A DNA stretch of 64,000 nucleotides, from contig NW_013524648.1 of the NCBI RefSeq assembly GCF_000250985.1, positions 585,560 through 649,559 on the forward strand. The letters are read 5' to 3'. Source of the DNA: Nematocida parisii ERTm1. Taxonomy: Eukaryota > Microsporidia. Below the pieces are notes generated by a model. The model was not told where the DNA came from. It saw only the letters and a program-made list of their open reading frames with translations, and did no database searches. Positions 38,527-48,316 of the stretch are shown here, piece by piece. The translations under genes were made by a program, and so were the position numbers. Each line of letters starts with the position of its first letter. Position 1 is the stretch's first letter.

Positions 38527-39663
38527 TTAGGAAGATTTTGTGCTAATTCTTAAAAGTGCTTTTGTTTTATCTAAGTTTATAAAGCCATAGCTAATAGCAA
38601 TTATCATAATAATCGAAAGTATTGCTAGAATAATCATTGAAGCCTTTTTAGCTCGTAACATATTTGAGCTCTGTACATTTTCTAAATTTGACAGGTCAAG
38701 AACAGCTGATGAGTCATTAACACTGGATAATTTGTCCTTTAAACTTTCCAAATATTTTTTGGCTACATTATTTTTAAACTCCATTGGATCACATTCATAT
38801 CTAGAGCAAATATCTGAAATGGTTTGACTGCTTTCTTTTGAAATAATTATGGTTTTAGCGGTTTTGAATGTATTCATACTCTCCTTTAGATTCTTTATAA
38901 ATGTTTTTATTTTTTTGTTAATATGGCCAGTGGTTGTGTCATTGAATAGACTTAGAGTAATTATATCCTTTAAAACATTGTGCTCTACATCATCTTGGTC
39001 TTGAATAGAAATCATTCCGTACATATCAGCTATAACTTGGTCTATTTCATATGGATTTGCTCTTGTAAATAGCTGTAGTGAATAAATATCATCTGGTTCT
39101 AGTCCAAGCTTCTTCATATTTGATTCTTCATTTCCACTTTCATTAATTGTAACAATTTCTTTCCCGTGCTGTTCTAGTATGTCCAGTACTCTCTGCAGTC
39201 TTGAACATTCCTTAGACTCTGTTAGCTCAAAAAGCCTCTTTATTACATCAGCAGAATAAATTGCTTCTGTTGGCTTCTTAATACTCTGCTTAGTAGAAAA
39301 TTCATCTAGAGTATTATACAAGAAGTCCTTCCATGGCAAATAATTGTGTACGACATTCAAATGATTATTGTTCATTATAGTATGCCATCCAGTTCTTTGT
39401 CTGTCATCCTCTGTCACATGATTTATTGTATTCCAAACAATACTTGCCCTTATCTTTATATTCTTTATAATATCATCGAATATTGATTTAATAAGGATAT
39501 CATACGTTTTATTCACATATAATCCTCCAAATTCACGCTCTATTGACCGAATAATTTGGCTGTTTATCATTTGCGCTATTGGAGCATATTTATCTTGGAA
39601 TGTGTCTTCACTTGAGTAAAGTTTTTTTATTTTGTCTATTATATATAAACCATCCTTGGGCAT
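38527..39663 (-). CDS. Tail-anchored protein of a two-member lineage-specific family (378 aa)
   Basis: Mostly soluble and helical, ending in a single hydrophobic segment (KASMIILAILSIIMIIAISYGF, near residues 342-363) and a short basic tail, so tail-anchored. The region LFELTESKECSRLQRVLDILEQHG, then SNMKKLGLEPDDIYSLQLF, aligns with LFGMDELNGSTRIKKVMHILINHG and SNIKNLDISYDSVLSLYIF in the gene at 48992. A second block (MNNNHLNVVHNYLPWKDFLYNTL) aligns with MNFNYLSAIIQYGVLGDYILNDL. Both proteins have the same anchor position. No known domain was recognised. Confidence 0.8.
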   Translation of the reverse strand: MPKDGLYIIDKIKKLYSSEDTFQDKYAPIAQMINSQIIRSIEREFGGLYVNKTYDILIKSIFDDIIKNIKIRASIVWNTINHVTEDDRQRTGWHTIMNNNHLNVVHNYLPWKDFLYNTLDEFSTKQSIKKPTEAIYSADVIKRLFELTESKECSRLQRVLDILEQHGKEIVTINESGNEESNMKKLGLEPDDIYSLQLFTRANPYEIDQVIADMYGMISIQDQDDVEHNVLKDIITLSLFNDTTTGHINKKIKTFIKNLKESMNTFKTAKTIIISKESSQTISDICSRYECDPMEFKNNVAKKYLESLKDKLSSVNDSSAVLDLSNLENVQSSNMLRAKKASMIILAILSIIMIIAISYGFINLDKTKALLRISTKSS

Positions 39664-39919
39664 AATCTCTTCATCTTTAGATGGAAATATCTTGCGCAGT
39701 TCTTTTTTTTATTTGTACCTCCAAACATCTCTGGGATAACCAAATCATTCTATATTTATATTTTAACTGACAAATCAAATATCTTCTGTTTAAACAACCA
39801 ACCAATTTTCAGTTATTTAGGAGTAAAATACAATTATTGGTGCATATTTATTTTTACGCCAAGTATGAACATACAGAGTTTGTATAATAAGATTATTGGT
39901 AATTCAGAATATTTCATTA

Positions 39920-40183
39920 TTAATAAAGTGGCCATGTTAATCCATATACTCTAAAGTCATTATTTTCAACAGGGGCATGGCTATATGTAGATTCTCCACT
40001 TTCTAGTGCATCTACATGTTGTCTGTGTAATTTTTCTGCTTTTCTTTTTATTAAGGATATATAAAGACCCAAAATTATAGCAACAATTAGTACGGCTAAT
40101 ACTATAAATCCTATGGTTTCTATAGCAGTTGTTGATAGTTTTGCATTTTTTGGTAATTCTGGTTTTGGGCATGGTGGTAGCAT
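39920..40183 (-). CDS. Small single-TM protein (87 aa), paralog of the divergent neighbour
   Basis: A Pro-rich N-terminus (MLPPCPKPELPKNAK) is followed by one membrane segment (IGFIVLAVLIVAIILGLYISLI), then a basic KRKAEKLHRQH and a tail with SGESTYSHAPVENNDF. The tail and topology match the gene at 40654 on the other strand (SGQSRYTRPDVDDI), so I infer an inverted duplication. The positive residues after the TM predict the C-terminus in the cytosol. Function unknown. Confidence 0.65.
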   Translation of the reverse strand: MLPPCPKPELPKNAKLSTTAIETIGFIVLAVLIVAIILGLYISLIKRKAEKLHRQHVDALESGESTYSHAPVENNDFRVYGLTWPLY

Positions 40184-40653
40184 TCTATTTTTCTATTTAT
40201 TACTTCTCTTATATACTTTAATTATTTGATATATGATCTTTATTCTATAAAAGTGATGCCATCACATGAATTATAATGATTATACTGTAATATCAATGAT
40301 TATACTATAATAATAATATAGAAATATCATTTACTATTTACATATTTTATTTTTATGAGTTTAAATTTAGATGCGTACAGGAATATTTTACATAAAATAA
40401 ACACTTTCTATTTGCTTTAAAATTTAAATATGCAAAGAATAAGAATATATTAGAAGTATATTACAGTATATTAAATAAACCAATTAATAGACTAAATACA
40501 TTAATATAATATAATCTGAAATGAATGAAATACTATTAAAGACAATTATACCAAGATTAGAGATATTAATCAAACAAAAACAACAAACTTTAATTTGTCG
40601 ATATACAGAAACATTTGAGTATATATAATGGCAATGGGATTAGTAAGATAAAA

Positions 40654-40944
40654 ATGAGTAATGTTACAGAAAGTATAATAAGTAATAATGAAACGGTGGT
40701 TACAGACACACCAATAGCAGAACTACCAACTGTTTCTTTACATGTTACTAAAGTGCTGGCTATTCTAATTGTAGCAGTAATTGTTATCGGAATTATAATA
40801 CGAATATTACTCTCTACTATGCAAAAAACAAGAAGAGCCAGGCTATGTAGAGAAATGGGGATTCCTCTTAGTGGGCAGAGTAGATATACTAGGCCAGATG
40901 TGGATGACATTACAGCGCATGATAGAGATAATACACTCGTTTAA
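40654..40944 (+). CDS. Small single-TM protein (96 aa), paralog of the divergent neighbour
   Basis: I start at the ATG of MSNVTESIISNNET, since the longer frame begins with TTG. The N-terminus has two potential N-glycosylation sequons (NVT, NET), one TM segment (VLAILIVAVIVIGIIIRILL), a basic QKTRRARLCRE stretch and an acidic tail with SGQSRYTRPDVDDI. Layout and tail motif match the gene at 39920-40183, divergently transcribed about 470 bp away. A type-I-like orientation (N-terminus outside or lumenal) is inferred from charge. Confidence 0.65.
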   Translation: MSNVTESIISNNETVVTDTPIAELPTVSLHVTKVLAILIVAVIVIGIIIRILLSTMQKTRRARLCREMGIPLSGQSRYTRPDVDDITAHDRDNTLV

Positions 40945-41785
40945 TACATATAATAAATAACGGCAGAGTACTTAATTCTAAGGAGTATTAATCCATAAGT
41001 ACTTCTAATAACCAGAAATACTATATAAATTATTGTATAGTAAAACAGATTAAGAAGTATAAATGAAATATCTTACAATTTCAATATTGGAATATTCTCT
41101 GTGGATAAAATACTTTGAAGGGGTATATAACCCGAATTTTAATATATGCTAGAATAAAACCAAGAACTAATGTTCGGGTTATATGAAGTGTATAAATGGA
41201 TTTAAATAGTATTTCATCAATAGCAATAATAGATTATATCCTGAATAACACGCTCTAATTTTTATACATTTGATCTATTACAGAGTATTATAACGAGTTT
41301 ATATAAATTATACATTTTAGTACCAAGGTATATATTTAACACTATAGAATAGAATCCACCAGCGAATAAATGCTATAAATAATAAATCTATAAAATACTT
41401 CAAATAAATAAATGAAAATAGATATATTTAAACAATTAAGCTTATTATATGGGTTATTATTTGTTTTTAGTGACAATTAGCAATTTTATTCATTTGAATA
41501 TAGCAATGGATTATTGTCTTGGTGGCTCTTAGTGTAGATTTCACATTTTTGGTTATTTATGAAGAATAAATCTATCTACACATTTAAAGAATTCGCATTT
41601 CGGGCTACTTCTACTAATAATTTAAGTTTTAATGTTTTACTCTTCGGCTGTGATATTCACTGGGTCAGAATGTGCATAAGACTAAATTAGCTCTTAAGAA
41701 ATCCATAGGACTTACTGCTAGAAAGAAGTTCTTTTATGTGGCATATAATTTATTTAGACAAAATATGTATGGGATTTTAGGATTT
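40945..41785. other. Intergenic region with ATAACCCG motifs only
   Basis: No gene seen. Inverted and direct copies of the CGGGTTAT motif occur at about 41137 and 41173, and CGGGCTAC at about 41599. Confidence 0.6.
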
Positions 41786-43039
41786 CTATATATTGTATGC
41801 AGAAATAATAGAGAGCATCCCAGCACATGCAAAGAGTGTGCCTCCTAAGTATGCATAAATATTAAATCTAGCTTGTGGTGCTAGTTTATTACGGCGAGAT
41901 ATAACATCAATTATTGCATGTACTGCTGCAGATGTTCCGCCGATATATGACATAATACCTAATATTTCTGTATCTGTTTCCTTGTTCATTCCATTGTATG
42001 ATATGTATAAAGTAATGTTGGTTCCAATTACAGAGAGGAGGTATGCTAAATACCCACCAACAATGTTTTTAGTTTTTTTCAGTGCGTATACCCCAAGTAT
42101 CTGTAGAATCCAAGATATTACCATGAGTATTTCAGTGTTTCTTGGAGAAGAGCTAGTGTATATTACTAAAGGAATTGATAAAACAACTGCAAGGACTCGT
42201 GCTATGCCTTCTAAATATCCATGCACTGGTTTGTGCTTATTTTTGTGCTCCTGTATACGTATGGACGGAATGAGCAGAGACATTGTCTTGATAAGACCAT
42301 AGGAAATATAGTAAAATACTCCAGATATTCTGTCTATAACTATCCCAACAAGGCCAGTGTGCTCTTCTGCACTGCCAGTTCGTTCAATCAGAACAAGATC
42401 AATGTATATTCTAAAGCACACACTTAATGTAAATGCTCCTGTGTATGAAAAAATATTAGAAAGAAGACTTACCGTTATTTTCACAGGCTTTTCTATGCCG
42501 GGGGCTATAGTAGACAGAGCTCCATCTGTGTGCAGTCCGAAAATACACAGAAGAACCAATGTCTGCGAAATAATAGTAAGATACATGGAGGCCAGACTGC
42601 TTCCAGAGATATAGTACATGTTCTGTGAAATAAAGCTGGACATAATTCCTGTTATTTTCCGGATGGTACTGTACTTCACACTCATTCCCTGGTCATTCTC
42701 AGAATAGAATCTTTTATCTGCGATTAAAGTACTGTTTCTATACGCCAGCAGTATCTGAATAAAAATAGTGCTTATCGTTGATTTCTCCTTCATGTTTATT
42801 AAGACAATATATACTATAATCTCTGAAATAACCGAGCTAATAATAGTCCATAAGAGCCCGATCTTTGCAGCGATCCATGAAAGTACCAGAGAAAAAACAA
42901 GCATTGAGTAGAGCCACCAAGGAATGATTTTGTCTGCAATTTCCTTGGTTGTAAATCCCTTTTCCTCTACCAGAAACACAGCCAAAAAGGGAGAAATCGG
43001 CCTAAAGTTCCTTCCCACTATAAGCAGAGAGCGTAACAT
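41786..43039 (-). CDS. SLC19 (reduced folate/thiamine carrier)-like transporter (417 aa)
   Basis: A polytopic protein with about ten to twelve hydrophobic segments. Near the N-terminus it has RNFRPISPFLAVFLVEEKGFTTKEI followed by IPWWLYSMLVF, closely following the SLC19 pattern (FRPSEPFLTPYL ... I-x-P-V-W-T-Y-S). A later segment (YRNSTLIADKRFYSENDQGMSVKYSTIRKITGIMSSFISQ) corresponds to the SLC19 Y-x-S-x-Y-(S/T)-Y...Y-Q-x-V region. Members import folates or thiamine; the substrate here is not predictable. Supply of vitamins from the host would fit a parasite lacking biosynthesis. It is divergent from the coiled-coil gene at 43069, with only 29 bp between starts. Confidence 0.65.
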   Translation of the reverse strand: MLRSLLIVGRNFRPISPFLAVFLVEEKGFTTKEIADKIIPWWLYSMLVFSLVLSWIAAKIGLLWTIISSVISEIIVYIVLINMKEKSTISTIFIQILLAYRNSTLIADKRFYSENDQGMSVKYSTIRKITGIMSSFISQNMYYISGSSLASMYLTIISQTLVLLCIFGLHTDGALSTIAPGIEKPVKITVSLLSNIFSYTGAFTLSVCFRIYIDLVLIERTGSAEEHTGLVGIVIDRISGVFYYISYGLIKTMSLLIPSIRIQEHKNKHKPVHGYLEGIARVLAVVLSIPLVIYTSSSPRNTEILMVISWILQILGVYALKKTKNIVGGYLAYLLSVIGTNITLYISYNGMNKETDTEILGIMSYIGGTSAAVHAIIDVISRRNKLAPQARFNIYAYLGGTLFACAGMLSIISAYNI

Positions 43040-43068
43040 ACAAAAATTATTTTACACAATTTCATAGA
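43040..43068. promoter_or_regulatory. Compact 29-bp divergent intergenic region
   Basis: The only sequence between two divergent ATGs. It contains AAAAATTATTTT and CAATTTCAT, AT-rich elements resembling the AAATTT-like start-proximal signal in both directions. Either it serves as a bidirectional initiation region, or the two promoters overlap into the coding sequences. Confidence 0.4.
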
Positions 43069-43527
43069 ATGAGTGACTCTGTAACATACCGAAGCAAGTA
43101 TTTAGAAGTACCACAAGAGCTTAGAAGCAGAATCGTGAACATATACACGGCCAGCACAAAGTACAGAAGAAAAGCAAAGGAAATGGAAATTCCATTGGTT
43201 GAGGAAATTGAGTACAAAGGAATTTCAAATGAGCTGGAAATGGTTGGAATGCGAACAGATGAAGTAAAATGTAAAGTGCAGGAAAAACTAACACATTTAG
43301 AGGACATACGTGACTATGTAAAAGAAGTGTGCTTAAAAGAAACAGAACAAAGAAAGGCATATATATCAGATATAATAAAGACCGAGATGAGGAGTGCAGA
43401 GGAGAACCTAGCTATGCTTGAAGAGAGAATGCGTGCACTCATAGAAAGAAACAAGCCAAATGTTCTTCAGTCAATCCAGCTGGCAATTAACAAACTGTCG
43501 CAGAAGATAGAAAACATCCAAATTTAA
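43069..43527 (+). CDS. Small coiled-coil protein, unknown (152 aa)
   Basis: After a short N-terminus (MSDSVTYRSKYLEVPQELRS) the protein is almost entirely helical and highly charged (KRRKAKEMEIPLVEEIEYK-like region, then AEENLAMLEERMRALIERN), with no TM segment. The heptad-like spacing suggests a dimeric coiled coil. Codon use is less AT-biased than in the secreted genes nearby, as in conserved housekeeping genes. Identity not recognised; a kinetochore, prefoldin-like or vesicle-tether subunit are possibilities only. Confidence 0.65.
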   Translation: MSDSVTYRSKYLEVPQELRSRIVNIYTASTKYRRKAKEMEIPLVEEIEYKGISNELEMVGMRTDEVKCKVQEKLTHLEDIRDYVKEVCLKETEQRKAYISDIIKTEMRSAEENLAMLEERMRALIERNKPNVLQSIQLAINKLSQKIENIQI

Positions 43528-43726
43528 ATAAATATAATTAATAGGAAATACTTTACACTGTGTAATTTACAATTAATTTTGTACACGTAGTGGTAGCAAT
43601 CAGCATGCATATCCCAAAAACTAGAAGCTGTGTAAGATAGATAAGATAGAATACTGAAGTGCACTTTAATATAAAGCAGGTTGTTAGGTGTAGATATAAA
43701 TGATTTTGTTTTTTGAAATATTCAGA

Positions 43727-44548
43727 ATGGAGCGGTGTATTGAGTGCGGCTTAAAATACAAAGACAACGATGTTCAGTCAGACAGGCTTATTGTTCTTAT
43801 TGGAGGCCTTGGAGACACGCATAAAGGGTTCTACACAGACGTTCTGATGAAATTTGGTGTGTATTATGGAATTAGAGTCTTTAGTCTGGGACTTCGGTCA
43901 ATGCCAGATTATAATTACTATACAATACATGATGATGTAGAAGATGTACAGAAGTTTTACAAGGCCTTAGGAATGGACAAGTACGCTGGGGTCTGGTACA
44001 TTGGGCACTCAACCGGATGCCAGGTGCTTATGCTATTTGCATCTAAAAAGGTGTATAGAGAGAGTGAAGTTATTATTCTGCAGGCTCCAGTGAGTGACCG
44101 AGAGTATGAAGAAAGCACCAATCCAAATCTTCTGCGCACTCTGGAAATTGCACGGAAGCTAAATGAAATAATGCAGTTTGAAAATCAGAAGGAGGAGTTA
44201 GATGAGCGAAAACACCAAATGGTTCTTTATATGAGGCACAATGGCCTTCCGTTTAGAGCAGACCGAATTTTAAGTTTATTTGAAAAGTCTGGAGATGAAG
44301 ACTTTTTTTCTATTGGCCAGAGCACAGACAGCGCGAATGGATCTAAGACTAAAGCATACGCAGTAGTCAGCAAAAGCGATGAATATATGGTGTCTCCCAT
44401 CAACGAAGTTATAGAACAACTGAAAAGAATAAAAAATATGCAAGGTGTCTACACAATAGAAGCAGACCACAGTCTGGTGTACGGAATGGATAAGTTTCTG
44501 AAAATTCTAGAGTGCATTATCAACCAAAGGGATATAGCAACTGAATAG
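43727..44548 (+). CDS. Alpha/beta hydrolase, UPF0613/DUF1749-like (273 aa)
   Basis: An alpha/beta hydrolase fold is shown by the oxyanion-side LIVLIGGLGDTHKGF, the nucleophile elbow YIGHSTGCQ (Ser95), an acid in SKSDEYM and the catalytic His in ADHSLVYG. The GHSTGCQ elbow plus GGLGDT is typical of the fungal UPF0613 family, whose substrate is unknown. I start at the second Met (MERCIECG), since the first ten residues are hydrophobic filler outside the family pattern; a short signal anchor cannot be excluded. Confidence 0.75.
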   Translation: MERCIECGLKYKDNDVQSDRLIVLIGGLGDTHKGFYTDVLMKFGVYYGIRVFSLGLRSMPDYNYYTIHDDVEDVQKFYKALGMDKYAGVWYIGHSTGCQVLMLFASKKVYRESEVIILQAPVSDREYEESTNPNLLRTLEIARKLNEIMQFENQKEELDERKHQMVLYMRHNGLPFRADRILSLFEKSGDEDFFSIGQSTDSANGSKTKAYAVVSKSDEYMVSPINEVIEQLKRIKNMQGVYTIEADHSLVYGMDKFLKILECIINQRDIATE

Positions 44549-44877
44549 AAGATAATTTACAATAATCTTCTAATACAAAATATTCTAATATTTCTAAGTT
44601 CATTAAAACAGTAAAGAAGTAAAGTATACCAGCTCTGGTCATTTAACGTATTTCTATAGCATTTCTGCTACAGGATGTTAAAAATTTAAATTTCAGCTTA
44701 TTTATATATAAATGCTTGTTTCTTGTTGTCTATAAATGCGTTCTTTGTTTGTGTAATAGTTTATGTGCTGGCAGTTAAACAGTTTTTACATATTATACTT
44801 TACTAAATTTCTAATGATGCTAAATTTAAAAAATCCTTTATTTATTTTATTAGCATTTATTTTTCGTGTATTAAACC
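44549..44877. other. Intergenic region, nothing recognised
   Basis: About 330 bp, AT-rich, between convergent genes; no ORF, repeat or RNA seen. Confidence 0.6.
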
Positions 44878-46218
44878 CTATGTGATAACAAACACTGTTC
44901 TATTATAATTAGATACAATTTCCACTCTAGATAAAAACAAAATGTCTAGTAAATACATAAATATAAAAAATATAATGTATAGCAAAACCAATAGTGCTCG
45001 TTTTCTGTTTTCTCTTGGAATATAGTTGAAAAACAGATCTCTTCTGGGAAAAGATGAACTAATCGTCAGAGAAGAAAATATATAATCTGCTATACCTAGT
45101 ATAAGAAATACCGCCCTTGCCACTAAACCTAAAAAAACAACCATTTTTACATGTTCAATGTGTTTAAAACATATATATGCAAGAATGGCAGGGAGTTTAA
45201 GTAGTACAACTTCTATAAGTGTACCAAACATTACTATTACACATTTGTTTTTACAGAATTCTAACATAAAGGATATATATGTTATTACTTCCATAATAAT
45301 TCCAAAATAGCCTATTAAAAAATAGGCACAAATCATAGCTACATAGTAATTTTGTAATATATAAAGGCTTATATTTTGTTGGTGTTGTAAGTAGCCTATA
45401 AACAGTCCAGACTGAAGTGATAGAGAGAACATTGATATAAAGAAAGATGCTGGTATAAGTATGAATCTGTAAATTTCAAACACATAATATAAAAATTTGG
45501 TTATTTTGCTTACCTCTTGATTAGGCACTGGTGGATTTGTTTTATGAACATTAATTTGGATTAAACTAATATCATTTGCATTACAAGTAGAAGCAGGCTG
45601 AGCCCGAGTATTGTTAAATGTGCTTGTTATATTGTTAGTGCACGTAGTTAACAAATTTGAGGAAGGGGAATTGCTCATTTCATTGTTTACCATCTGGGCT
45701 AAGTGCCTGGGTGCTACGTTCAGGGAGCTATTATTAGATTTTTGTAATAAAATACTGTCTTTTGGCACAGAGTATATACTATTTATACGTATTAAAGCAA
45801 CAGGGCAGGGTATAATATCAAGATCAGCCATTTTATTACAAATACTAGTAATCAGATGCTGAATTTTATTATTATTTTTAGATTTAATAGGCGGATTAGC
45901 CAAATTATTCAGCTTTTTAAACATTTCTTGTATATTTATAATATGCTGATCTGCTATTTTATTTTCCTCTGAACGTACCACTGAGGTTTCGCTTAACATA
46001 CTGTTGTTACACGCTAATTCTAATTTCTGTATCTGATTATAAATTTTTAACAGCTCGCTTTTATGCGCGTCTAAAGGGGTTAAATGCATTTCCTTGATTA
46101 TGATGCCAGATAATTCGTGTATATGGCGTATAAGTTCTAACAGATTATCGTTATCTTCTTGTGTGTATATTTCAGCATAGTCATGGGAATATCTTTCTTC
46201 AGTTTTATCATCTACCAT
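44878..46218 (-). CDS. Multi-pass membrane protein with long hydrophilic N-terminus (446 aa)
   Basis: Residues 1-235 are soluble: helical, coiled-coil-like in the first 140, then an Asn/Ser/Thr-rich disordered stretch (SNSPSSNLLTTCTNN). Residues 240-446 contain five to six hydrophobic segments (e.g. ILIPASFFISMFSLSL, YYVAMICAYFLIGYFGIIMEV, LVARAVFLILGIADYIF, LLVLLYIIFFIFMYLLDILFL). No transporter signature was recognised. The architecture of a disordered cytosolic head plus membrane bundle is shared only loosely with the 61136 gene. Confidence 0.7.
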   Translation of the reverse strand: MVDDKTEERYSHDYAEIYTQEDNDNLLELIRHIHELSGIIIKEMHLTPLDAHKSELLKIYNQIQKLELACNNSMLSETSVVRSEENKIADQHIINIQEMFKKLNNLANPPIKSKNNNKIQHLITSICNKMADLDIIPCPVALIRINSIYSVPKDSILLQKSNNSSLNVAPRHLAQMVNNEMSNSPSSNLLTTCTNNITSTFNNTRAQPASTCNANDISLIQINVHKTNPPVPNQEVSKITKFLYYVFEIYRFILIPASFFISMFSLSLQSGLFIGYLQHQQNISLYILQNYYVAMICAYFLIGYFGIIMEVITYISFMLEFCKNKCVIVMFGTLIEVVLLKLPAILAYICFKHIEHVKMVVFLGLVARAVFLILGIADYIFSSLTISSSFPRRDLFFNYIPRENRKRALLVLLYIIFFIFMYLLDILFLSRVEIVSNYNRTVFVIT

Positions 46219-46684
46219 TCTTAGTTTATCGTTGTTTATTTGTACATTTATATATAAGAAATTTCTATTTACAGATATATATTAATACATTCCAGTATAA
46301 ATTATTAATTTTTTTTGTTTGTTTTTGTTTCTGAATAATTAATTAATTGTTATTATGCGGTATAATCAAAGATATATTTTGTTGTTTAGAATACTTATTT
46401 AATGAAAATATGCATTTACTGGTTAAAATAACAAATAGTACAAATGCGCATGTAATTTATACTTTAAGTGTATCTTTATGTAATGCATAGTATAATTATG
46501 TGAAAAATTAAATGCGTAGACGTAATATTTATTAAAAGAATTACTATTTATTTTATACATAACTAGAAAGTTCTTTTATCACCCTGTATATTCCTATAGT
46601 TTTATATACATGTCTGCTAATTTTTAATTACATACAGTTTGCATACTGCGTATACATATAATAGGATATTTAAGTTTAAATATA
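46219..46684. other. Intergenic region, nothing recognised
   Basis: AT-rich sequence of about 470 bp between two minus-strand genes; no ORF, RNA or array. Confidence 0.6.
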
Positions 46685-47092
46685 TTAATTTGGAGATGTG
46701 TAGAAGTATCCTATATTCCTAAGAGAAGAGGATATGGCATACGCAGACACTTTTTTTCCAGTTTTTTTATAAAGCATGTTTGCTAGCTGCATTGAGGTTA
46801 GTGAAGATTCATTTTTTATGCACTCTTCTAGAAATTCAAGGTCTGTATAAGCAATCTCAGTAATAAGCTTTGTTCTTTTTTTTCTATCAACTGTTCCGTA
46901 TTTCAAATACCTTGAAATAATCCCTTGTACAGTTGCATAGCTCATTGTTAGCATTTTTACTATTTCAACCCTTTTTAGACCCCTTCTAAACAAATCAATC
47001 ACCATATCCCTTCTTTGTTGTTCATTGTATTTAGGCTCATTGGAGTTCTCTATGCTCTCTGTTTTATCCCTATTCTTTCCCATAATTTTCAA
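46685..47092 (-). CDS. Orphan double-HTH DNA-binding protein of Tc1/mariner transposase type (135 aa)
   Basis: Two helix-turn-helix units are visible. The first is QQRRDMVIDLFRRGLKRVEIVKMLTMSYATVQGIISRYLKYG, followed by a basic DRKKRTK linker. The second is ESSLTSMQLANMLYKKTGKKVSAYAISSSLRNIGY. This is the paired-like DNA-binding module of Tc1/mariner (IS630-type) transposases. The frame ends where the DDE catalytic domain should begin, and no catalytic ORF follows, so it is either a truncated transposase relic or a domesticated DNA-binding protein. The clean single frame with its own Met and stop favours retention. Terminal inverted repeats were not noticed. Confidence 0.7.
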   Translation of the reverse strand: MKIMGKNRDKTESIENSNEPKYNEQQRRDMVIDLFRRGLKRVEIVKMLTMSYATVQGIISRYLKYGTVDRKKRTKLITEIAYTDLEFLEECIKNESSLTSMQLANMLYKKTGKKVSAYAISSSLRNIGYFYTSPN

Positions 47093-47350
47093 TTTTTCTG
47101 TCGAAATAAACCGGGAAACTATTTTATTTTTGTCACACAGTGATATAAGCCACAGAGATAGAATATTAAATGAATATTCACTCTAAAAAGATCTACAAGC
47201 AGAAAATGCAATTTATTCAAAAAATCTTAAAATAGTCTTTATTATTACACTATAAGCTACAATGAATAATTAATAGGATAAAGCAATACACTCTGTATAT
47301 ACATAAATATATCCCAAGAAAATCATCTGATATATAAATTTTCGATTAAT

Positions 47351-48316
47351 ATGCAAATTATTTATAAATATAGAATGCAATCGATAGGAGCAGTTTGTAT
47401 ACAGATAATTGTTCTTTCAATGTGGATAGGGCATGTTATTGGTTCTAGCCCTAATTTATTAATAGATTATAATTTAATTTTAGCTAGAGTGAATAAGCAG
47501 TATGACAAAATAAGTAAACTGGAGCAGATGGCTTTAAATTCTAATGTAGAAAATTCTAATCCAGGAATTAATGTGGAAGATAAATGCATATTAGATAATA
47601 TATATTATAAAAGCTTAAATTGTCCTCATCCCTATACAATAATTGAAAAAGTCCCAGAAGCACAGAAAAAAGAAATAAGCACGGCGTATGATGATATGAC
47701 TAGGATGGGCAATGTTTATATATTGCAGTCAAAATCTTTAGAGGATATAAATAAAGAATTTTCAAGGTGTTTGTTAGAATATAAAAAAGCACTATCAGAT
47801 ACTAAAAATCTGATTAATTCTGTAGCTATGGAGGCAAGACTGCATATGGCTGATTTAGAAGAGATCACAAATAATTCTATAACTGAGAATTTTTCTGAAA
47901 ATGATGTAACAAACGCTCTTTTATTCACAAAGAATATTAAATATATATATAACCCGCAAATAAATGTGCTGAAAAATCTGCTGATTAAAATAGAAAATGG
48001 TGAAAGTCAATATATAGAAGAATCATTAAATCTACTATACATATTCCGTGATTCTACTGATTTATATATTAGCTGTTTACATTATATTTATATGTTTACA
48101 AAAATATGTGACAAGTTCTATGTTATAGAAGATATTTTAATAAAGTTTTCCCCATATGAATCTTGCCTTAAGAAGAAAATAGAGTTACTCCAAGAACTTA
48201 TAAAGATAGATCATAAAAAGACATGTAATAAAGAACTATCAAAATTCATACTGATAAAACTAAGAAAGACAATGATAAAGTACAAAACTCTATTTAGAAT
48301 ATTTTCTAGTGAGTAA
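47351..48316 (+). CDS. Secreted protein of unknown function (321 aa)
   Basis: The N-terminus has a signal peptide (IGAVCIQIIVLSMWIGHVIGSS); a Met at residue 9 is an equally good start. The mature part is helical with heptad-like stretches (LARVNKQYDKISKLEQM, LEDINKEFSRCLLEYKKAL), several Cys, and no second TM segment. No family was recognised. The lineage-specific secreted character and AT-rich codon use match other exported genes in this window. Confidence 0.75.
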   Translation: MQIIYKYRMQSIGAVCIQIIVLSMWIGHVIGSSPNLLIDYNLILARVNKQYDKISKLEQMALNSNVENSNPGINVEDKCILDNIYYKSLNCPHPYTIIEKVPEAQKKEISTAYDDMTRMGNVYILQSKSLEDINKEFSRCLLEYKKALSDTKNLINSVAMEARLHMADLEEITNNSITENFSENDVTNALLFTKNIKYIYNPQINVLKNLLIKIENGESQYIEESLNLLYIFRDSTDLYISCLHYIYMFTKICDKFYVIEDILIKFSPYESCLKKKIELLQELIKIDHKKTCNKELSKFILIKLRKTMIKYKTLFRIFSSE

